Under the pieces are notes generated by a model. It ran no database searches. It saw nothing but the letters and a program-made list of their open reading frames with translations, and was not told the DNA's origin. 46,275 bases of DNA from Chthoniobacterales bacterium. Lineage in GTDB: Bacteria; Verrucomicrobiota; Verrucomicrobiia; Chthoniobacterales; UBA10450. The position numbers were made by a program, and so were the translations under genes. The stretch lies in the NCBI GenBank assembly GCA_025929155.1, contig JAICMR010000005.1, positions 1-46,275 on the forward strand, given 5' to 3'. Shown here one piece after another: positions 41,346-46,275 of the stretch (positions within the stretch are counted from its first letter, which is position 1; each line of letters starts with the position of its first letter).

Positions 41346-41978
41346 ATGATGAAAGTAACAGGCTGGCGCAAGCGCCTCATGGAAACGACCCGCGGAAAAA
41401 TCCTCGATTTGCTCCGCACGAACGATCGCACCGTCAACGAACTGGCGGCCGCCCTGCATTTAACCGACAACGCGGTGCGGGCTCATCTTTTAAGTCTGGA
41501 GCGAGATGGGCTAATCCGTCAGTCGGGGACGCGACCTGGTTTTCGCAAGCCGCATGTTACCTACGCTCTCGCCCCCGAAGCGGAGCAGATTTTTCCCAAA
41601 GCTTATGGCGCGCTCATCGATCTGATATTGATCGTTATCTCGAAGCAGTTAAGCCCAAGGGAACTACGGGCGGCAATGCGCGAGGTGGGGAGAAGGATTG
41701 CCGATAATCACCTCCTGGAAACTAAAGATAAAAGCCGCACAGAGAGGATAGAATCCGCTCTACGGATTCTGCAGGACTTGGGCGGATCTGCGACCTTCGA
41801 AGAGAGCGAAGGTAAGCACTTCATCCGTGGCAACGGTTGTCCACTCGCCGCGGCGACGGCTCGCCATCCGGAGGCGTGCCTGATTGCGGAATCGTTGCTG
41901 AGTCAGATCATTGGAGTGCCGGTGAAAGAGCATTGCATTCACGGCGCCACCTCCTCGTGTCGTTTTGAAATCCGTTAG
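41346..41978 (+). CDS. HTH transcriptional regulator with Cys-rich C-terminus (COG2345/SufR-like)
   Basis: A 210-residue regulator. A winged helix fills residues 12-75 (ILDLLRTNDRTVNELAAALH, then TDNAVRAHLLSLERDGLI, and a wing with GFRKPHVTYAL). A coiled helix region follows. The C-terminal part has Cys165, Cys178, Cys197 and Cys205, which could bind a metal or an Fe-S cluster as in SufR, although the spacing after the second Cys differs. The gene is divergent from the GH47 operon and has a palindrome in its upstream region. Control of that operon or of itself is therefore plausible. The stop overlaps the TTG start of the DUF488 gene by 14 bases. Confidence 0.8.
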   Translation: MMKVTGWRKRLMETTRGKILDLLRTNDRTVNELAAALHLTDNAVRAHLLSLERDGLIRQSGTRPGFRKPHVTYALAPEAEQIFPKAYGALIDLILIVISKQLSPRELRAAMREVGRRIADNHLLETKDKSRTERIESALRILQDLGGSATFEESEGKHFIRGNGCPLAAATARHPEACLIAESLLSQIIGVPVKEHCIHGATSSCRFEIR

Positions 41979-42636
41979 ATCCCCGGCGAAGCAGGACAAG
42001 GAACCGCCGCGCCTTCGTACCAGACGGAGCCGATCGGCCGCCGATCCCAGCGGGTTGACTCAACCGGCAACGTCCGAACCGAAGAAACAGAAGCGAGCGA
42101 AGCGCCCGATCGTTGTGCAAACGATCGGACATTCCACCCGGACGATCGAAGAATTCATCGATCTGCTCCGAGCGCATGCGGTCACCCGATTGGTCGATGT
42201 GCGGACCGTGCCACGTTCCCGCCACAACCCGCAATTCAACAAAGACTCGCTTTCAGAGTCGTTAGGCAAAGCTGGCTTGCATTACCTTCATATGCCAGGT
42301 CTTGGCGGTCTCCGCCGGGCCTCGCGCGATTCACTTAATACCGGCTGGCGGAATGCTTCTTTTCGGGGTTACGCGGATTACATGCAGACGACTGAGTTTG
42401 AACAGAAGCTCGAAGAGTTGGCAAAGCTGGCAAGCCAGGAACGGATCGCGATCATGTGCGCGGAAGCGGTGCCGTGGCGCTGCCATCGTTCCCTTATCGC
42501 CGACGCCCTGACCGCTCGCGGCATCCGCACCGAGGACATCATGAGCATGACTCAATCGCGGCTGCATAACATCACGCCATTCGCCCAGGTCCACGGCACA
42601 ACGGTCACGTATCCGGCTCCAGGAGTGGAAGAATAG
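41965..42636 (+). CDS. DUF488 family protein
   Basis: Up to 223 residues. The core starts near residue 48 (VVQTIGHSTRTIEEFIDLL) and has DVRTVPRSRHNPQFN, YLHMPGLGG and IMCAEAVPWRCHRSLIA, the hallmark pair of conserved Arg and Cys-x7-CHR-type residues of DUF488. The first 45 residues are Lys/Arg/Ser/Pro-rich. The only start that keeps them is TTG at 41965, so the true start may be further in. Biochemical function is not established for the family. The overlap with the regulator gene suggests co-transcription. One TCGTTAGGC copy (42259) encodes SLG. Confidence 0.85.
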   Translation: MKSVRSPAKQDKEPPRLRTRRSRSAADPSGLTQPATSEPKKQKRAKRPIVVQTIGHSTRTIEEFIDLLRAHAVTRLVDVRTVPRSRHNPQFNKDSLSESLGKAGLHYLHMPGLGGLRRASRDSLNTGWRNASFRGYADYMQTTEFEQKLEELAKLASQERIAIMCAEAVPWRCHRSLIADALTARGIRTEDIMSMTQSRLHNITPFAQVHGTTVTYPAPGVEE

Positions 42637-42698
42637 ACATTGGCGAAAGCTTGGTTTTCTCTTGTTGCCAAATCTGGTGTGTGTACGGTCGAGCGCGG

Positions 42699-43838
42699 AT
42701 GTGGATGAGAAGGGAGAGTTCCGGCCGCCTCAGAGATCCGCTCTCGACGGCGGCTGAAACAAAGGTTCGGCGTTCTCCTTGGTCCGGAGATCTTTGGCCA
42801 GGCCTGGCATCGGCGGCGCTCGCGATTTTGCTTTTCGTCGGCGACGTTCTCATTCCGCGGGGAGCGACTCCGGCGATTGGCTACTGCGCGATTCCTCTGC
42901 TCGCCAGCGGAGTAAAGCGGAGAGGTTTCGTATTCGGGATGACCATCGCCTGCACCGTGTTCACGTGGGTGGGATATCTGGTCGAACCGGGAGGCGGAGC
43001 AGCATGGATGTCGGGCTTTGACCGCATCATGGTCACGGGCGCACTCTGGCTGATCTTCTATCTCGTCTCCTATCGTAACCAGGTGGTGGCCGCGCTCGCT
43101 CAGCAAACTCTCAGGCTGGAAGAGACGAAGCGAGAGTTAGAACGGTCCAACTCCGAACTCGACAGTTTTGCTTCGGTGGTCGCCCATGACATCGAAGGTC
43201 CGCTGCACACCATTGGTCTCTTTGCTCACCTGCTTCGCAATCAGGATTCGACGAGCTCTGCATCGGAGATTGCTGAGTGGGCGTCTGACATTCAGAGTGA
43301 AATCAGGTCACTGAGTCGGTTGATCCAGAGTCTCCTGAACTATGGCCGGATCGGTGGTGGCAGGATCCGCCTTGAATCCTGCGACTGCGAGGCGGTGCTC
43401 GATTCACTCCGGCGGGATCTGAGATTCTTGCTGGCAGAGAATTGTGCGCAGGTGACAAATGACCCGCTCCCAACCCTGCAGGCAGATCCCGCGCTCATGG
43501 CAGAGCTATTTCAGAATCTAATACAGAACGCGATCAAGTACCGGCGTACCGAGCCGCCCACGATCCATGTCTCTGCCAGCGAGCAACCGGAGGGCTGGCG
43601 CTTTTCAGTGCGCGATAATGGCCTTGGAATCCAAGCCGATGATCTCGAGCGAATCTTCCAACCCTTTGCTCAATGCGAACGGGCCGGAGCCAATTCCGGA
43701 GTGGGGCTAGGCCTTGCGACCTGTAAACGAATTGTCGAGAGACACGGTGGCCACATCGAAGCCCACTCCGTCGCCGGTGCTGGCAGCACGTTCACGTTTA
43801 CCATCGGGTGCGGCGATTCTCCGAAGACTGTCGAGTAA
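42699..43838 (+). CDS. Membrane-bound sensor histidine kinase
   Basis: About 379 residues from ATG at 42699, with 42705 equally possible. Four membrane helices are predicted in residues 35-125, then a coiled-coil linker (LRLEETKRELERSNSELDSF). The H box is VVAHDIEGPLH with His163. The ATPase part has the N box QNLIQNAIKY, G1 DNGLGI, F box IFQPF and G2 GVGLGLATCKRIVERHGG. All elements for autophosphorylation are present. There is no sensory domain other than the membrane part, and no response regulator gene next to it. The signal is unknown. Confidence 0.9.
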   Translation: MWMRRESSGRLRDPLSTAAETKVRRSPWSGDLWPGLASAALAILLFVGDVLIPRGATPAIGYCAIPLLASGVKRRGFVFGMTIACTVFTWVGYLVEPGGGAAWMSGFDRIMVTGALWLIFYLVSYRNQVVAALAQQTLRLEETKRELERSNSELDSFASVVAHDIEGPLHTIGLFAHLLRNQDSTSSASEIAEWASDIQSEIRSLSRLIQSLLNYGRIGGGRIRLESCDCEAVLDSLRRDLRFLLAENCAQVTNDPLPTLQADPALMAELFQNLIQNAIKYRRTEPPTIHVSASEQPEGWRFSVRDNGLGIQADDLERIFQPFAQCERAGANSGVGLGLATCKRIVERHGGHIEAHSVAGAGSTFTFTIGCGDSPKTVE

Positions 43839-43929
43839 CTTCTTAGATCCCGCTGCTAAGTGTCTACTCAGTCAAAAATCCGCCGCATCATCGCGACAAG
43901 CGATCACTTAGGACGAGATTATTCAGATC

Positions 43930-44442
43930 ATGATTCGCTATAAGACATCCACGGATGCCAGAATTCTTTTTGTAGGGATCAATCCACATCCCGGTTCATT
44001 TCGCCGCGGCGTGCCCTTTTCGAACAATAAGATGTTTTGGTATCTGCTCAATCGCGCCGGATTACTCCGCGAGGCCGAGAGCGACCTGAAAAACGATCGA
44101 ACGCTGAAGGCAATCTACGACAAAAAGTTTATGCCGGAATACCGATTGAACTTCGTCAATCTCGTGGATCGGCCAACCGTGGATGTGACGATGCTCAAGA
44201 AAGGCGAAGAAGCGGCTGGGATTAAACGGGCGCTAAGAGTTATTCGGCGCTGCCAACCGCGCGTCGTCTGCTTCATCGGCAAGATCGTTTTCCATACCTT
44301 CTACGGCACCCGCAAATGCGACTGGGGCTGGCAAACGCCGATCGAAAATGTGCCGGCTTATCTGATGCACTTTCCGATCCGCGGTCCCGCTGCTGTCCGG
44401 GTGAAGGAACTGAAGGAAATGAAACGAGCCAGCGGCGTATGA
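43930..44442 (+). CDS. Mug/TDG-like uracil-DNA glycosylase
   Basis: A 170-residue protein. Motif 1 is FVGINPHPGS in the place of GINPGxxS; the Asn there activates water in the Mug/TDG family. NFVNLVDRPTVDVTML matches the family segment that follows the active site. The usual third motif (a Pro-Ser-Gly loop that inserts into the base stack) is replaced by HFPIRGPAAVR, so this is a divergent branch. It would remove uracil or thymine from mismatches with G. The gene converges on the AhpD-like gene with 12 bases between stops. Confidence 0.75.
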   Translation: MIRYKTSTDARILFVGINPHPGSFRRGVPFSNNKMFWYLLNRAGLLREAESDLKNDRTLKAIYDKKFMPEYRLNFVNLVDRPTVDVTMLKKGEEAAGIKRALRVIRRCQPRVVCFIGKIVFHTFYGTRKCDWGWQTPIENVPAYLMHFPIRGPAAVRVKELKEMKRASGV

Positions 44443-44454
44443 CTCACCTGTCGG

Positions 44455-44916
44455 TTAGTGCTTCTTGGGAGGCTGATACAATCCTGGCACAGTGCGAAAG
44501 GAGATGGCAAGCCGGTTCCAGCCGTTGATCGCTATGATAGCAAGGGTCAGGTCCACCAACTCTTTCTCGCTGAAATGTTCGCGGACACTGTTGTAAGTCT
44601 CATCGGGGACATGGGTCTCCGAAACGAGCGTAACCGCTTCCGTCCACTCGAGCGCCGCCCGCTCGCGCTCGCTGTAGAACGGCGTCTCGCGCCAGGCGTT
44701 CAACGCATAGAGCCGCTGCTCGGTTTCGCCCGCCGCGCGCGCGTCTTTGCTGTGCATGTCGAGGCAAAAGGCGCAGCCATTGATCTGCGACGCTCGCATC
44801 TTGACTAACTCGAGCAGAGCCGGTTCCAGCCCGCTGTGTCTGACATATTGTTCCAGGCCAAGCATCGCCTTGAGCCCATCCGGTGCGGCTTTCGTGTAAT
44901 CCAATCGTGCTTCCAT
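44455..44916 (-). CDS. Carboxymuconolactone decarboxylase/AhpD-like protein
   Basis: A 153-residue alkylhydroperoxidase-like protein. Glu36, then Cys48-x2-Cys51 (GCAFC) and His55 (DMH) form the AhpD proton relay and redox centre. TIAIINxWNRLAIS-type sequence in the C-terminus (LAIIAINGWNRLAISF) is typical of this branch. It probably reduces peroxides with help from a thiol partner. The glutaredoxin gene four bases upstream on the same strand and the rhodanese fusion beyond it make a small thiol-redox operon. Confidence 0.9.
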   Translation of the reverse strand: MEARLDYTKAAPDGLKAMLGLEQYVRHSGLEPALLELVKMRASQINGCAFCLDMHSKDARAAGETEQRLYALNAWRETPFYSERERAALEWTEAVTLVSETHVPDETYNSVREHFSEKELVDLTLAIIAINGWNRLAISFRTVPGLYQPPKKH

Positions 44917-44919
44917 AGG

Positions 44920-45165
44920 TCAGATAACGATTCCCTTCTTTTCTAAGACTTCCGCTACTTGTTCAACGCTAGCATCCGGTAGAGTTTCGTCATCGATGAT
45001 GAGGGTTGGGCTTTTGCTTTGCCCTGAAGATGCCTCCACTTCACTCAAATAGGCAGGATTCGTCGTCACATTCCTGACCTCGCAGGGAATGTTCATCTCG
45101 TTCAGGAAACCGATGACTGCGGCTGACCACGGGCATCCGGATTTGCGGTAGAGGGTGATTTTCAT
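44920..45165 (-). CDS. Glutaredoxin-like protein, monothiol CPWS
   Basis: An 81-residue glutaredoxin fold with CPWS at residues 11-14 in place of CPYC, so it has one catalytic Cys. The cis-Pro (SKSPTLII) is conserved. The Asp-Ala segment near the end (PDASVEQVAEVL) fits the glutathione-binding helix start. It is co-directional with the AhpD-like gene (gap of three bases) and is preceded by the DedA-rhodanese fusion. It probably serves as the thiol donor or electron link for that set. Confidence 0.85.
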   Translation of the reverse strand: MKITLYRKSGCPWSAAVIGFLNEMNIPCEVRNVTTNPAYLSEVEASSGQSKSPTLIIDDETLPDASVEQVAEVLEKKGIVI

Positions 45166-45201
45166 CTGACCAACTTCAGTTTCCGGTCGCCTTCCAAAGA
45201 G

Positions 45202-46218
45202 TCAAGAGAGGCATGGACTTTTCGTGGCGCGCAACCGCAGTTGCGGCTGAGCTTGGCAGTTGCCAGGTCGCCCTTCCAACTCCGAGGTGTACGGTTCCAA
45301 GGGATAATGATGGTCGCGCCAGGCGTTAATCCCGCCGCCGAGCGGTCGCACCCGCGTGATGCCGCGCTTCTGCAGCAGCCACGCTGTGCGCGCGCTCGTG
45401 ACTTCATTCGGGCACGAGCAATAGAGGACGACGTCGCGATCGCGCGGGATCTCCAGATGCCGGCGTTCCAGCTCATGCAGATGAAGATGCAACGCTCCCT
45501 TGATGATGAAGGGATCGTTGTGCAGGTCGGCCGCGGAACGCAGATCGACCACGAGTAAATCCTCGCCCGCCTCCTGTTTTCGGTGCAGCTCATCGACGCT
45601 GATGCGCGCGATCCGCAACTTTCGCAGGAGCCGTTGGCGTTGAAAATATTTGTAGCCGAGATAGGCGCCGAGCAGCCCGCCCAGCACGATGATGGCGCCG
45701 TGACCGATTCTCCCGAGCGCGTGCAGAATTCCCAATAACTGATCGCTGAAAGCAAATCCGAGACTGCCAATGACGGCCGGATAGAGAATGCACGCGAGGA
45801 GGTCGAAAAATAGGAAGCGCCGGATGGAGACGTGAAAAATCGCCGCCAGCGGAGGCATTACCGTGCTCAGCCCCGGAACGAATTTGGAGCCGACAATCGC
45901 GCGCATTCCGTAGCGGGAGAAAATTTCCTGCGTGCTGCGAACGCATGAATCCGGCTCGATGGAAATCCGGCATAGCAGCCCGAGAATCCGGGTGCCGCGG
46001 ACGCGTCCAAGCTGGTACCAGATTAGATCCGCGAGCAGACCGCCGAGCGCGGCAGAACCGAGCAGGACGACCCAATTCATTTCGCCGGTGGCGACGAGCG
46101 CACCGGCAGCGAGCAGAAACGGAGCGGCGGGAAGAGGAATCCCGATTTGCTCGATGAAAAGCATGACGAAGAGAACCAGCGCGCCGTGCTGAACAAGGAA
46201 GGCGAGCGTTTCACTCAT
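45202..46218 (-). CDS. DedA-family membrane protein fused to rhodanese domain
   Basis: A 338-residue fusion. Residues 1-195 are a DedA/SNARE-associated membrane domain with EQIGIPLPAAPFLLAAG, the SRYGMRAIVGSKFVPGLST segment carrying the conserved Arg and Gly, and further helices. Residues 205-320 form a rhodanese domain (LLVVDLRSAADLHNDPFIIKGA) with active-site Cys in YCSCPNEVTSAR (Cys267 or Cys269). DedA proteins move lipids across the membrane or keep proton force; rhodaneses shuttle sulfane sulfur. This fusion is known from several phyla. It heads the redox set with glutaredoxin and the AhpD-like protein. Confidence 0.9.
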   Translation of the reverse strand: MSETLAFLVQHGALVLFVMLFIEQIGIPLPAAPFLLAAGALVATGEMNWVVLLGSAALGGLLADLIWYQLGRVRGTRILGLLCRISIEPDSCVRSTQEIFSRYGMRAIVGSKFVPGLSTVMPPLAAIFHVSIRRFLFFDLLACILYPAVIGSLGFAFSDQLLGILHALGRIGHGAIIVLGGLLGAYLGYKYFQRQRLLRKLRIARISVDELHRKQEAGEDLLVVDLRSAADLHNDPFIIKGALHLHLHELERRHLEIPRDRDVVLYCSCPNEVTSARTAWLLQKRGITRVRPLGGGINAWRDHHYPLEPYTSELEGRPGNCQAQPQLRLRATKSPCLS

Positions 46219-46275
46219 TCGGACATTTCGCTGCGACGGGTCGGGTCAGGGGAAACCGACCGTCTTTAGCTTTTC

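Noticed and set aside
43856-43911. CTAAGTG and CACTTAG inverted pair upstream of the Mug-like gene
   Set aside because: The arms are only seven bases and are separated by 42 bases, so chance is a fair explanation.

Overview
The window reads as a piece of a high-GC, gene-dense bacterial chromosome, most likely from a soil-type member of the Verrucomicrobiota. The lineage call is inference. It rests on a secreted protein with two NISTR-type repeats, an ECF sigma factor paired with a kinase-TPR receptor, exported epimerase-like proteins, and a stand-alone MshEN-like protein beside a PilB/MglA/MglB cluster. No rRNA, tRNA, CRISPR array, transposase or integrase was seen.

Layout. 1-1.8 kb: tail of a metallo-beta-lactamase-fold protein, a small basic protein, and an ABC ATPase without a visible permease. 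1.85-10.5 kb (minus strand): a likely sugar or sugar-acid oxidation cluster with an SDR, a gluconate-dehydrogenase-like GMC flavoprotein and its subunit 3, an internally duplicated membrane protein, a ZIP transporter, an enolase-superfamily dehydratase/racemase and a TPP enzyme. 10.7-18.2 kb (minus strand): a rhodopsin-transducer (ASRT) homologue, a SpoIIAA-like protein, a DUF885 hydrolase, an ADP/ATP-translocase-like carrier, an exported epimerase, and two secreted proteins. 18.4-22 kb (plus): ECF sigma factor and a kinase/TolB-like/TPR receptor.

22.3-31.6 kb (plus): a type IV pilus and cell-polarity cluster with a TPR + MshEN-like protein, PilB, a long Pro-rich roadblock protein, MglA, MglB, a CbpA-like DnaJ, RpiB and PilC, closed by a good intrinsic terminator. 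31.8-36 kb: Lhr-type helicase and a CAX calcium/proton antiporter. 35.8-41.1 kb (minus): a tight operon of GH47 lipoprotein mannosidase, GH92 mannosidase, a glycosyltransferase-like protein and a sulfotransferase. It is divergent from an HTH regulator with a Cys-rich C-terminus, and a palindrome lies between them. 41.3-46.2 kb: DUF488 protein, histidine kinase, Mug/TDG-like glycosylase, AhpD-like protein, glutaredoxin and a DedA-rhodanese fusion.

The most striking signal is not a gene. The 9-mer TCGTTAGGC occurs about 28 times by eye on the two strands, where about 0.35 would be expected by chance at equal base frequencies. A further five copies are TTGTTAGGC. The word sits in genes and between them, in both orientations and several reading frames, and is missing from two long stretches (15.4-25.9 kb and most of 34.2-42.3 kb). 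Its density resembles the DNA uptake sequences of Neisseria and Haemophilus, and the window also carries type IV pilus motor genes. An uptake-type or Chi-type role is therefore a testable hypothesis. Two families of interspersed hairpin repeats are also present. They extend several reading frames at their 5' ends and supply at least one stop codon.
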